64,000 nt of DNA from Phyllobacterium sp. OV277. GTDB lineage: Bacteria > Pseudomonadota > Alphaproteobacteria > Rhizobiales > Rhizobiaceae. Within the stretch, counting starts at the first letter, position 1. Each line of letters begins with the position of its first letter. The stretch covers positions 496,001 through 560,000 of the forward strand of contig NZ_FNIY01000002.1 of the NCBI RefSeq assembly GCF_900104355.1. Reading direction: 5' to 3'. A model generated the notes under the pieces. That model had not been told where the DNA came from, did not search any database, and saw only the letters and a program-made list of their open reading frames with translations. A program made the translations under genes and the position numbers. Of the stretch, positions 29,051 to 37,602 are shown piece after piece.

Positions 29051-30121
29051 TTGGCGAAACTTGTTCCGTTCTGGCAGTCACACCCTATTGAGTATCTCCT
29101 ACGCGCACGCTTCCCAACAGCCCAATTGGAAGACACGGCGTTTCCATCTCGATTTACCGATGATGGTATCAGCTCTTCTGAAAGTCAAAAGAACGTCCAA
29201 CATTATAAAGATGAGCTCGAAGCCCTTTCTCCGAATGAGCTCAACCAGCTTATACTCAAGACGCGTACTCGTTACGAAGAGATTGCCAAAGAAAAGGCAA
29301 ATAAAGAAGAGCAAGCACGCTCGTTCAATCAGCATCACGCAAAGGCAAACTTCGAACATTGGGCCAAGATGGCCTATTGGAGTATTGACGAGGCTGTTGC
29401 ACTTTCTCTAGGCCGAGACCCAAACTATGCCAGTTGGAAACATATCCAATCGTTGACTTCCATTTCCCCATTTGCCGCACAATTCTCTGCAAAGCGTGAA
29501 ATCGCCATACGCGCAAAGACGATGGGGCAGTTGTGGGAACAGACAATCCCGTCAAATTTTCTTGCTTGGGCCGAGCGTATGGGTTTCGAATTTCCAACTG
29601 AATTGGTTGATTCGATCCAAGTCCTGGGTATCCAAATTGCGGATTGGAAGACCCTTTACGATGGCCAAAAGAAATTGAATGAAGCCATGCAAAACCAATT
29701 AGTCGAGAAGCACGATTCTCATATGTCCAGTTTGCATGAACATTCCGCCTACATTGCAAAAACGCGAGAAGAGCAAAGCCGGTTGATCGAACGTTATAAG
29801 GACCTGATGGCCATAAAAGACGACACAATTGCGGACAGAGAAGAGCATGTCCAGCGATTGATGGCCCGCATCGCAGAAATTGAAACGGGTCATGGCCAAA
29901 GCAAAGAAAAATCTCTGAGTATTCGCGAACGTGAAAGCCTTTTGAAACTGATCATTGGGATGGCTATAAAAAAGTATCATTTCAAACCAATGATGGCCAA
30001 GAATGCTGCTACGTCCAACATAGCCAGTGATCTCCGCCAGTTGGATATGTCACTGGATGAAGACACAATTCGAAAATATCTAAGCGAAGCCAAAGTGCTT
30101 TTGCGTGGCGGCGAACTCTAA
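29051..30121 (+). CDS. coiled-coil protein of unknown function (island cargo)
   Basis: A 356-residue protein starting at a TTG with GATGGAG 7 bases upstream. Residues 50-100 and about 205-290 are charged and heptad-like, suggesting coiled coils; residues 103-190 form a globular block (FEHWAKMAYWSIDEAVALSL, WKHIQSL). The last about 60 residues (RERESLLKLIIGMAIKKYHF and following) resemble a C-terminal module seen in hypothetical proteins of many proteobacterial islands, usually beside integrases. No enzyme motif is evident. It may serve element maintenance or defence, but no function can be assigned from sequence. Confidence 0.75.
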   Translation: MAKLVPFWQSHPIEYLLRARFPTAQLEDTAFPSRFTDDGISSSESQKNVQHYKDELEALSPNELNQLILKTRTRYEEIAKEKANKEEQARSFNQHHAKANFEHWAKMAYWSIDEAVALSLGRDPNYASWKHIQSLTSISPFAAQFSAKREIAIRAKTMGQLWEQTIPSNFLAWAERMGFEFPTELVDSIQVLGIQIADWKTLYDGQKKLNEAMQNQLVEKHDSHMSSLHEHSAYIAKTREEQSRLIERYKDLMAIKDDTIADREEHVQRLMARIAEIETGHGQSKEKSLSIRERESLLKLIIGMAIKKYHFKPMMAKNAATSNIASDLRQLDMSLDEDTIRKYLSEAKVLLRGGEL

Positions 30122-30126
30122 TAACA

Positions 30127-30160
30127 AAACCGAATTCGGTTTGATGGAAACCGAATTCGG
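30127..30160. promoter_or_regulatory. paired palindromes upstream of the AlpA-like gene
   Basis: AAACCGAATTCGGTTT (30127-30142) is a perfect 16-base palindrome; AAACCGAATTCGG (30148-30160) repeats its core CCGAATTCGG. The two centres are 21 bases apart, two helical turns, so two protein dimers could sit on the same DNA face. No T-run follows, which argues against a terminator. They lie just after the coiled-coil gene and 60 bases before the AlpA-like start, so operator function is likely. Confidence 0.6.
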
Positions 30161-30219
30161 CCTAAGACACTATCGGTCATCCTAAAACCACCTCATGTTT
30201 AACAGAACGAGGTGGCACC

Positions 30220-30426
30220 GTGCCGAACAACTTAGATTTCCCTACAACAGGCTTCGTAAGACTTTCTGCAATCATCGCGCCGCATGGCCCGATTCCCGTT
30301 AGCAAATCCACATGGTGGGCAGGGATCAAGGATGGCCGCTTCCCTAAACCTATAAAACTTGGTCCACGCATTACAGCATGGCGCGTAGATGACATTCGTT
30401 CGCTGATCGAAAGCGGGGTACGGTGA
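30220..30426 (+). CDS. AlpA-family regulator / excisionase-like HTH protein
   Basis: A 68-residue protein with a GTG start and GAGGTGG upstream. The sequence GFVRLSAIIAPHGPIPVSKS, then TWWAGIKDGRFPKPIKLGPR and ITAWRVDDIRSLI, is the MerR/AlpA-type winged helix of prophage regulators, where AlpA of P4-like elements promotes integrase expression or excision. It ends directly before the next start (TGA then ATG), so the two genes are cotranscribed. It is the best candidate to bind the palindromes at 30127. Confidence 0.9.
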   Translation: MPNNLDFPTTGFVRLSAIIAPHGPIPVSKSTWWAGIKDGRFPKPIKLGPRITAWRVDDIRSLIESGVR

Positions 30427-30864
30427 ATGGCGCGCCGCGCGCATGGCCGGGCACTTAGGCTGCACAGAAACTACACGGTGGATGAAGCCGCGCGCGTGCT
30501 TGGTGTCGCGGAAGGAAGTATCCGGCGCTGGATCAAAAACGGCCTCCCCGCCCTTCAGGAGCGCAAACCCGCGTTGATATTGGGCGGTGACCTTTCCGAG
30601 TTTCTCAAATCCCGGAAGGCCACCAAGCGCAAATGTAAGCTGAACGAATGCTACTGCTTTTCCTGCCGCGTGCCACGACAACCAGCCTTTGGCGAAGTGG
30701 AGTTCCTACCCTTGAACGCGACCAGCGGGAACATGCGGGCGATCTGCGAAGAGTGTTCAACCCTCATGCACAAGCGCGTTTCAGTGATGAAGCTCGATGA
30801 GCTGAAAGCCATTTTAGCGGTGACAATCACGCAAGGCAAAGAACGCATAAACAAGCACGCCTAA
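30427..30864 (+). CDS. HTH protein with Cys-rich (zinc-ribbon-like) C-terminal part
   Basis: A 145-residue protein. Residues about 15-60 form an excisionase-like HTH (YTVDEAARVLGVAEGSIRRW, IKNGLPALQERKPALILGGD). The C-terminal part has CYCFSCRVPRQPAFGEVEF and, about 35 residues on, AICEECSTL, two Cys-x2-Cys pairs that could bind zinc. It directly follows the AlpA-like gene and precedes a tyrosine recombinase by 40 bases; this HTH-recombinase pair is seen in integrative elements of other alphaproteobacteria. A role in recombination directionality or target choice is inference. Confidence 0.75.
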   Translation: MARRAHGRALRLHRNYTVDEAARVLGVAEGSIRRWIKNGLPALQERKPALILGGDLSEFLKSRKATKRKCKLNECYCFSCRVPRQPAFGEVEFLPLNATSGNMRAICEECSTLMHKRVSVMKLDELKAILAVTITQGKERINKHA

Positions 30865-30904
30865 CCTTGCCTGAATGATCAGTTGCAACAGGAGACGAAA
30901 ACCC

Positions 30905-32020
30905 ATGCGAAAGCACCATCCAAAAAATGAGCGAATCAAGCGCCAGTATTTGTTCTGGTTGGAAGAGGCCAAACGCCTTTCACCAACCTCCGCCGATCAG
31001 GCAGCCGCTGCGATTGCCCTGTTTGAAGCATCCACCGGCTACAAAGATTTTTCTGCCTTCAATATCGAACAGGCGAGACGCTTTAAACGGCTCCAGAATG
31101 AAGCCGTCAAACCAGATAATGGAAAGCCCTTGGCTAAGATCACAATTCATTCCCGGCTCATGGCGCTGAAGGCATTCTTTCACTGGCTTGCGGGTCAACC
31201 CGGCTATAAGTCGAAGATCAGCTATTCCGATTCCGACTATTTCAACCCTTCCGCAAACGACAGCCGTATTGCCACAGCGAAACGCGAAAAATCAGCACCC
31301 GACCTTGGCCAAATCAGGCACGTGATCAAGAATATGAAATCAGAAACAATCATAGAACAACGCGACCGGGCGCTGATTGCATTTGCGATCCTGACTGGCG
31401 CGCGCGACGATGCGCTTGCTTCGATGTCGCTTCGCCATGTGAATCTGGAAAAGCACATGGTCTTTCAAGACGCCCGCGACGTGCGCACGAAAAACCGTAA
31501 AACGTTCACAACATGGTTTTTTCCAGTTGGCGATGATTTGGAAATGATTGTTCATGGCTGGATTGCCACCCTCAAAACCAAGCACCTCTTTGGGTCAGGT
31601 GATCCTTTATTTCCCCAAACACGAATCGGACTTGATCAAGATGGACAATTCTCACCACTTGGAATTGAGCGTAAGCCGTGGAAGAACGCGTCCGCAATTA
31701 GACGCATCTTCAGCCAAGCCTTCGCTCAAGCCGGGCTACCATACTTTAACCCGCATTCTTTTCGCACAACGCTTGCGCGCTTGGGTGAAACGTTGTGCCG
31801 GAGCCCCGAAGAATTCAAAGCATGGAGCCAGAACCTTGGTCATGAGCATGTGCTGACAACCTTCCGCTCCTATGGAGAAGTGCCTAGTCACCGGCAGGCA
31901 GAAATCATCAACAAGCTTGGCAATTCTACGCAAACGACATCACCTGCGTTTGACCCAGCGGCGATTGCTGGTCTGGAGGCGTTTCTTAAAAGTGTAAAAA
32001 CCTCGAGCGGCTCCATTTGA
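30905..32020 (+). CDS. second tyrosine recombinase/integrase of the island
   Basis: A 371-residue phage-integrase-family protein unlike the P4-type one. It has a SAM-like core-binding N-terminal domain (about 1-110) and a catalytic domain with Arg in LTGARDDALASMSLRHV, NPHSFRTTLARLG (His-x2-Arg) and NLGHEHVLTTFRSYGEV (His, and Tyr as nucleophile). The ATG at 30905 is preferred because AGGAGACG lies upstream; an ATG at 30875 is also in frame. The island thus has two recombinases of different subfamily; this one may belong to an older nested module with the two genes before it. Confidence 0.88.
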   Translation: MRKHHPKNERIKRQYLFWLEEAKRLSPTSADQAAAAIALFEASTGYKDFSAFNIEQARRFKRLQNEAVKPDNGKPLAKITIHSRLMALKAFFHWLAGQPGYKSKISYSDSDYFNPSANDSRIATAKREKSAPDLGQIRHVIKNMKSETIIEQRDRALIAFAILTGARDDALASMSLRHVNLEKHMVFQDARDVRTKNRKTFTTWFFPVGDDLEMIVHGWIATLKTKHLFGSGDPLFPQTRIGLDQDGQFSPLGIERKPWKNASAIRRIFSQAFAQAGLPYFNPHSFRTTLARLGETLCRSPEEFKAWSQNLGHEHVLTTFRSYGEVPSHRQAEIINKLGNSTQTTSPAFDPAAIAGLEAFLKSVKTSSGSI

Positions 32021-32089
32021 GACTCAAAACAGCTTGCTATCGTCGAGGTCTTTCGATTCTATCCAAAATGAATTGGGAGATAGATTGCA

Positions 32090-33901
32090 GTGACGGAACT
32101 TACATTCAAGGGCAAGGAGTTTGTCTACAATCATCATCTTTCAGTGCCGTTTTGCCCACTTGTACCTCATGCCGAAAAGGGCATTGGAGAAGTTGATCTC
32201 GGGGGCAATCTTATTGTTCAGGGTGACAATCTGCATGCATTGAAAAGCCTTCTTCCGCGTTACGCGGGAAAGGTCGATTGTATCTTCATCGACCCGCCTT
32301 ACAACACGGGCAATGAAGGGTGGGCCTACAATGACAACGTGAGTGCACCAATGATCAAGGAATGGCTGGCAGCCAATCCCATCGGAATAGAAGACGGTCT
32401 ACGCCATGACAAATGGTGCGCCATGATGTGGCCAAGGCTGCGCCTATTACATGACCTCTTAGCTGAGGATGGCAGTTTATGGATGACGCTTGATGACAAT
32501 GAATCTCATCGAGCAAAACTCATGCTGGACGAGATTTTCGGAGAAGAAGGGTTCGCTGCCAATATTGTCTGGAATAAGAAATACGCAACCCCCAATGATC
32601 AAACTGGCATTGCGCCTATGCATGACAATCTATTCGTCTACTGTAAGAACGAATGGCAACGGAATTTGTTGGATAGGACGCAGTCCAATGACATACAGTA
32701 CCGTCATTCGGATGATCGTGGCGTCTTTAGAATAGACAATTATACTTGCAATAAAAATGCCGACGAAAGGCCAAATCTTTTTTACCCAGTGGTTAATCCA
32801 AATACTGGAGAGGAGATTTGGCCCAACCGCAACGCCGTCTGGCGATACTCAAAAGAGCGCCATCAGGAGAATATCAATAATAATCTGGTTTGGTGGGGCA
32901 AAGACGGCAAATCTTTGGTTCCTGCTTTCAAACGATTCCGGCACATGTTGAGAACTGGCGGAGGCACCGTTCCGGGGACATGGTGGACCCATAATTTTGC
33001 AGGTCATACGGATGAAGCACGCAAGAGACTACGAGAACTATTACCTGAGCTAGATGGGCAGGACGCCACAATTACGCCCAAACCTGTCACCCTTATTACC
33101 CGTGTTCTGCAAATAGCTACACAAAAAGATTCGCTGGTATTAGATTCGTTTGCGGGTTCGGGTGCTACAGCTCATGCCGTACTGGAAGCGAACAAGCGCG
33201 ATGGCGGTAATCGCAAATTCATTCTTGTCGAGATGGAAGATTATGCCGACCGATTGACTGCGGAGCGCGTTCGGCGCGTCATTAACGGTTATGATTTCAC
33301 CGGCACGCAAAAGACTGAGCTTCTGCGTGAAAATCTGAACTGGCGTACAATTGAACAGCCCAATTCCCTTGTCGACAGGGTGCAGGGAATTGAGAACCTC
33401 TATGGACACCAGTTTGACAAGATAAAAAAAGAAATCAAAGAAGGCGAGCTGGTTGTCACTGGTGAAAAATCTTATGCCGAGCGTACTGACGGTCTGGGTG
33501 GCACTTTCACCTATTGCACATTGGGCGACCCTATTGAACTTGATGCGATCCTGACCGGAGAAAGCCTGCCATCCTATGAAGCGCTCGGCAGCGTGCTTTA
33601 TCACACAGCGACCAACCACACGCTCGACGGCAGCACCTTTAACGAAAGCGAATTTTATCTCGGTCTGAATGGCGACCGGCATGTCTGGTTGATCTACCGC
33701 GCTGATCTGGAGTGGCTGAAGGGCCCGGATGCCGCTCTAACCTTGAACTTCGCGCGCAGGATCGCGGCGGCGCATCCCGATCAAGATCATCTTGTATTCG
33801 CAGCATCACGTTTCGTTTCGGATAAACTGCTCAAGGAGGAAGGCCTGCGCGTTGAGTTTATACCCTTACCCTTTGCACTCTACAGGATCGAGCGAACCTG
33901 A
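32090..33901 (+). CDS. type III restriction-modification DNA methyltransferase (Mod)
   Basis: A 603-residue N6-adenine methyltransferase of the beta class: the catalytic motif DPPYNTG (68-74) comes before the AdoMet motif FAGSGATA (354-361), with the target-recognition region between them. It would methylate one strand of an asymmetric site and give the sequence specificity to the Mod2Res complex. The start is a GTG with GGGAG upstream. No simple repeat tract that could cause phase variation is seen. The stop overlaps the res start by one base, so Mod and Res are made together. Confidence 0.94.
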   Translation: MTELTFKGKEFVYNHHLSVPFCPLVPHAEKGIGEVDLGGNLIVQGDNLHALKSLLPRYAGKVDCIFIDPPYNTGNEGWAYNDNVSAPMIKEWLAANPIGIEDGLRHDKWCAMMWPRLRLLHDLLAEDGSLWMTLDDNESHRAKLMLDEIFGEEGFAANIVWNKKYATPNDQTGIAPMHDNLFVYCKNEWQRNLLDRTQSNDIQYRHSDDRGVFRIDNYTCNKNADERPNLFYPVVNPNTGEEIWPNRNAVWRYSKERHQENINNNLVWWGKDGKSLVPAFKRFRHMLRTGGGTVPGTWWTHNFAGHTDEARKRLRELLPELDGQDATITPKPVTLITRVLQIATQKDSLVLDSFAGSGATAHAVLEANKRDGGNRKFILVEMEDYADRLTAERVRRVINGYDFTGTQKTELLRENLNWRTIEQPNSLVDRVQGIENLYGHQFDKIKKEIKEGELVVTGEKSYAERTDGLGGTFTYCTLGDPIELDAILTGESLPSYEALGSVLYHTATNHTLDGSTFNESEFYLGLNGDRHVWLIYRADLEWLKGPDAALTLNFARRIAAAHPDQDHLVFAASRFVSDKLLKEEGLRVEFIPLPFALYRIERT

Positions 33902-36507
33902 TGCGCCAACTTGCCTATCAGATAAAGGTTCTTGACGCGCTGGAGTTATATCTTGACGCATTGATTGCGCAAAAGGCAGACGCAGACGAAATTGCCAAAC
34001 TGGCTGAGAAAAATCCGCGTTTGAAATCGCTGATTCCGGATTTTGCTAAAGACGCTTGGGAACATCTGCGAGTATCTAACAAGCTACCAGTTTCGCGTTC
34101 GGACATCGGTCATTCGCAGCGTTTGGACGGTATTGGCCGCCCAGTACCCAACGCTGTTCTGAAGGTGCCCACTGGTGGCGGTAAAACCTATGTAGCCATT
34201 AACAGTCTGTCACGGGTTTTTGGGCGCTATCTCAATCGCAACACGGGTTTTGTGCTGTGGATCGTTCCCAATGAAGCGATCTATTCGCAAACATTGAAAC
34301 GCCTAAAGGATCGGCAGGACCCATATCGCCAGATGTTGGACCGTACAGCGGCGGGCCGTGTGCGAATCATGGAGAAGACGGATCGGCTCGACGCGCGCGA
34401 TGTGGAAGATCAGTTATGCGTCATGCTCCTGATGCTACAGTCGGCGAACCGAGAAACCAAAGACACTTTGAAGATGTTTCAGGATCGTGGAGACGTGTCT
34501 GGTTTTACTCCACCGCAAGGCGACCAGAATGCGCATTCGGAGTTGAGCGCCGCAATCCCAAATCTCACGCTCTATGATCTGGCCGACAATCCGGTAGCTT
34601 GGCCGTTGATCAAGGATTCATTAGGCAATGCCTTGCGCATCATTCGCCCGGTCGTTGTGCTTGATGAAGGTCATAAGGCCGTTTCTGATCTGGCGTTCAA
34701 GACGCTTTATGACTTCAATCCATGCTTTGTATTGGAGTTGACCGCAACACCACATGACGTTCAGCCGAAGGGTGGTAAAAACCCACATTCGGGTCGTTAT
34801 TCGAATGTCCTTGTTGAAGTAACCGGCGTCGAACTCGATAAAGAGGGCATGATCAAGATGCCGCTTAATCTGGATGCGCGCCAAGGCACGGACTGGAAAG
34901 CTACGCTTACGGCTGCAATTGAACGTTTAACTACGCTTCAACAGGAAGCAGACAGATTTCGCGGTCAGACAAACCGGTACATTCGACCCATCATGCTCAT
35001 ACAAGTCGAGCGTACGGGCAAGGATCAGCGTAGTGCCGGATTTATTCATTCCGAAGACGTGAAAGAATGGCTTCTAACTGCTGGCTTCGATGAGGCTGAA
35101 ATTGCGATTAAAACTGCGGAAACCAACGATCTGAATTCGCCTGAAAATCAGGACCTGCTGTCGCCATTCAATCGCGTAAGAGCGATCATTACGAAACAGG
35201 CATTGCAGGAAGGTTGGGATTGCCCCTTCGCTTACATTCTCTGTTCGCTTTCAGCGAATTCCAATTTACGGGCAATGACGCAGCTTGTTGGCCGTATTCT
35301 TCGCCAACCGAGCGCACTCAAAACGGGCGTTGATCCACTCGATGAGTGCTATGTGATTACGCATCAGGCGGGCACTGGTGACGTTGTGACCAAGATTAAG
35401 GAAGGGCTGGAAAGCGACGGACTGGGCGATCTGGTTATCGCCGTGCAGCAGGGGGAAAGTCCAGTTGGCGCGAAAACCTTGCGAACAATTAACCGACGCC
35501 CAGAATTTTCATCCCATGAAATATACCTGCCAAAGGTAATGATAATTGAAAATGGTTGTCCGCGCGAACTCGATTATGAAACTGACATTATGGCGGCCAT
35601 TGATTGGCGCGATTTCGACCCAACGTTTATTACCGATGCAATCCCCACAAATGTCCAAGCTGCAGAACGTCAAGTGCAGCGTATCAGCATTACCAACACG
35701 CGTGAACATTTCGAAGCAGAAACGCTCTCAGTTGCGCAAGAGGCCATGCACTTTGATCCGGCCTACGCCGTGCGCATGATTTCCGATCTTGTTCCCAATC
35801 CTTTTGTCGGGCGTGAAATTGTAGGAAACCTGCTGAACGGCCTTAAGATCAAAGGTTTTGATGACGCCAAATTCGGTATGCTTTCCAGCCGGATCATAGA
35901 TGAATTGCGCCGTGGTCTTGATGTGGCAAGAGCCGAAAAAACCGAGGCACTTTTTAAAGATGCAGTTGCAAAGGGCATAGTGCAATTTCGATTGCGCCTA
36001 GATGGAAAGAACTGGCGTTTGCCCTTTGTGGTAGAAACAACTGAAACGGTAGGCTCACGCCAAGTATTGAGCCTATCTGGGGGGCCGCTAGTAAAGAGCC
36101 TTTTTGCACCGATTTACGAAACGGAACTCAATACTGATGAGCGTGCCGTAGCTGGTTATCTCGACAACGAGGGCGCCTTGAAATGGTGGCACCGGAATGT
36201 TGCACGCAAGCAATACGGTTTGCAGGGTTGGCGGCGGGCAAAGATTTACCCGGATTTTATTTTTGCCGTTCAGCGAAACGAGGGTGGCGACCGAATCACC
36301 GTTCTGGAGACGAAAGGCGATCAACTCGACAATCTCGATACAGCCTACAAGCGTGATCTGCTGGAATTTCTTTCTGGTAACTTTGCTTGGGATAAAACCG
36401 TTCCGGCGGGCACTTTGGAGCTTGCGGGGGTAAACGGCGAAACGGTGGAGTGTGCTTTGGTGTTGATGAGCGAATGGAAATCGAAACTGCCGGGATATTT
36501 GACTTAA
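33901..36507 (+). CDS. type III restriction endonuclease subunit (Res): SF2 helicase plus PD-ExK nuclease
   Basis: An 868-residue ATP-driven translocase/nuclease. Walker A is PTGGGKT (90-96), motif II VLDEGHK near 255, motif V region ITKQALQEGWDCPF, and motif VI QLVGRILRQP (461-470). The C-terminal nuclease motif is Pro784-Asp785 followed by Glu803-Thr-Lys805, matching the PD...ExK arrangement of type III Res. It acts with Mod in the cytosol to cut unmodified invading DNA. It is somewhat shorter than the classic Res proteins of about 970 residues. All key residues are intact. Confidence 0.94.
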   Translation: MRQLAYQIKVLDALELYLDALIAQKADADEIAKLAEKNPRLKSLIPDFAKDAWEHLRVSNKLPVSRSDIGHSQRLDGIGRPVPNAVLKVPTGGGKTYVAINSLSRVFGRYLNRNTGFVLWIVPNEAIYSQTLKRLKDRQDPYRQMLDRTAAGRVRIMEKTDRLDARDVEDQLCVMLLMLQSANRETKDTLKMFQDRGDVSGFTPPQGDQNAHSELSAAIPNLTLYDLADNPVAWPLIKDSLGNALRIIRPVVVLDEGHKAVSDLAFKTLYDFNPCFVLELTATPHDVQPKGGKNPHSGRYSNVLVEVTGVELDKEGMIKMPLNLDARQGTDWKATLTAAIERLTTLQQEADRFRGQTNRYIRPIMLIQVERTGKDQRSAGFIHSEDVKEWLLTAGFDEAEIAIKTAETNDLNSPENQDLLSPFNRVRAIITKQALQEGWDCPFAYILCSLSANSNLRAMTQLVGRILRQPSALKTGVDPLDECYVITHQAGTGDVVTKIKEGLESDGLGDLVIAVQQGESPVGAKTLRTINRRPEFSSHEIYLPKVMIIENGCPRELDYETDIMAAIDWRDFDPTFITDAIPTNVQAAERQVQRISITNTREHFEAETLSVAQEAMHFDPAYAVRMISDLVPNPFVGREIVGNLLNGLKIKGFDDAKFGMLSSRIIDELRRGLDVARAEKTEALFKDAVAKGIVQFRLRLDGKNWRLPFVVETTETVGSRQVLSLSGGPLVKSLFAPIYETELNTDERAVAGYLDNEGALKWWHRNVARKQYGLQGWRRAKIYPDFIFAVQRNEGGDRITVLETKGDQLDNLDTAYKRDLLEFLSGNFAWDKTVPAGTLELAGVNGETVECALVLMSEWKSKLPGYLT

Positions 36508-36525
36508 CAATCACGTGGACTCAAA

Positions 36526-37458
36526 ATGACAATCCCTGATTATCAGAGTTTAATGCTCACTGTTCTAAAGGCGGCAGCAAATAAGGCAATACGTGTGCCG
36601 GACTTGGAGGATTTAGCGGCGGGTGAGTTTCGGCTAAATGCCGACGAACGCCAGCAGCTTCTGCCAAGCGGTCGCCAGAGAATGTTGGCTAATCGTCTTC
36701 ATTGGGCTAAATTCTACCTATTGAAAGCTGGCCTTTTAAGCACCCCGCAAAGAGGTCAATTCATAGCAACCAACGCTGGCCGTTTGTTACTGGAGAGCAA
36801 ACCTGCACGAATCGACAACGAGCAGTTAAAGAAGTATCCGGCATTTCGAGAATTCTATGCTGCAAGTAAAAATTCGTTGGACCAAAAGGGGAGAAATCTT
36901 GCATTGCTCTCGGTGCATGATTCATCCCCCCAGTCTCCTGATGATCAAATAGAGGCAGCATACGGTTCTCTTCTCAGTACTCTACATGAAGAATTATTGG
37001 AGAGAATCCTTGCGAATAGCCCTAGTTTTTTCGAAGATCTGATCGTCGATTTGCTGATTGCAATGGGTTACGGAGGTTCTTATCAGGACGCCACCCGTAA
37101 GCTCGTTCGAACGGGCGATGGTGGAGTTGACGGCGTAATTAATGAGGATCGCCTAGGTTTCGACCGAATTTATATTCAAGCAAAGCGCTATCAACGAGGA
37201 AACGCTATCCATACTCCAGCGGTGAACGCCTTCGTAGGTAGTTTAGAAGGCTTCAAGGCTTCCAAAGGTGTGTTTGTCACTACCTCCAGATTTTCGGAAG
37301 GTGCTAGAACATATGCGCGAAGCATTTCGAAAAGCGTTATCCTTATCGATGGAAAACAGCTTATTGATTTGATGATCGAACACAATGTGGGGGTTCGCAT
37401 TTATCGAACATTGGAATTTAAAAGACTCGATGAAGACTTTTTTTCTGCCGAAGAGTAG
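36526..37458 (+). CDS. Mrr-type restriction endonuclease
   Basis: A 310-residue protein: an N-terminal winged-helix Mrr_N domain (about 1-90; DYQSLMLTVLKAAANKAIRV, RHWAKFYLLKAGLL-like block) and a C-terminal Mrr catalytic domain. The nuclease core is present: SFFEDLIVDLLIAMGYGG, GDGGVDGVI (Asp202), and IYIQAKRY (Gln218-Ala-Lys220). Mrr enzymes cut methylated or foreign DNA. It starts 18 bases after res on the same strand, so it is probably part of the restriction operon rather than a chance neighbour. It is the last island gene, 144 bases before attR. Confidence 0.93.
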   Translation: MTIPDYQSLMLTVLKAAANKAIRVPDLEDLAAGEFRLNADERQQLLPSGRQRMLANRLHWAKFYLLKAGLLSTPQRGQFIATNAGRLLLESKPARIDNEQLKKYPAFREFYAASKNSLDQKGRNLALLSVHDSSPQSPDDQIEAAYGSLLSTLHEELLERILANSPSFFEDLIVDLLIAMGYGGSYQDATRKLVRTGDGGVDGVINEDRLGFDRIYIQAKRYQRGNAIHTPAVNAFVGSLEGFKASKGVFVTTSRFSEGARTYARSISKSVILIDGKQLIDLMIEHNVGVRIYRTLEFKRLDEDFFSAEE

Positions 37459-37520
37459 ACACCGGATCATGCACTTTTGAAGTTGGATTTCTTGGTTGAG
37501 TATTTGGTCATAAAAAAATT

Positions 37521-37541
37521 TGTTGGTACTTTTGTTGGTAT
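37521..37541. repeat. right arm-type integrase sites (TGTTGGTAC and TGTTGGTAT)
   Basis: TGTTGGTAC at 37521-37529 and TGTTGGTAT at 37533-37541, again 12 bases from start to start and about 62 bases inside attR. They match the left pair at 27711. Confidence 0.65.
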
Positions 37542-37602
37542 TATCGGAATGATTGTATTTTATTTTCGTTTCATGACAATCACTTAACAATTGGATTAGA
37601 TG

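Noticed and set aside
30127-30160. terminator after the coiled-coil gene
   Set aside because: The palindromes have no loop and no T-run; two equal copies at helical spacing fit operators better.
32090-33901. phase-variable methyltransferase (phasevarion)
   Set aside because: Many type III mod genes carry simple repeat tracts that switch expression; none is visible in or before this gene.
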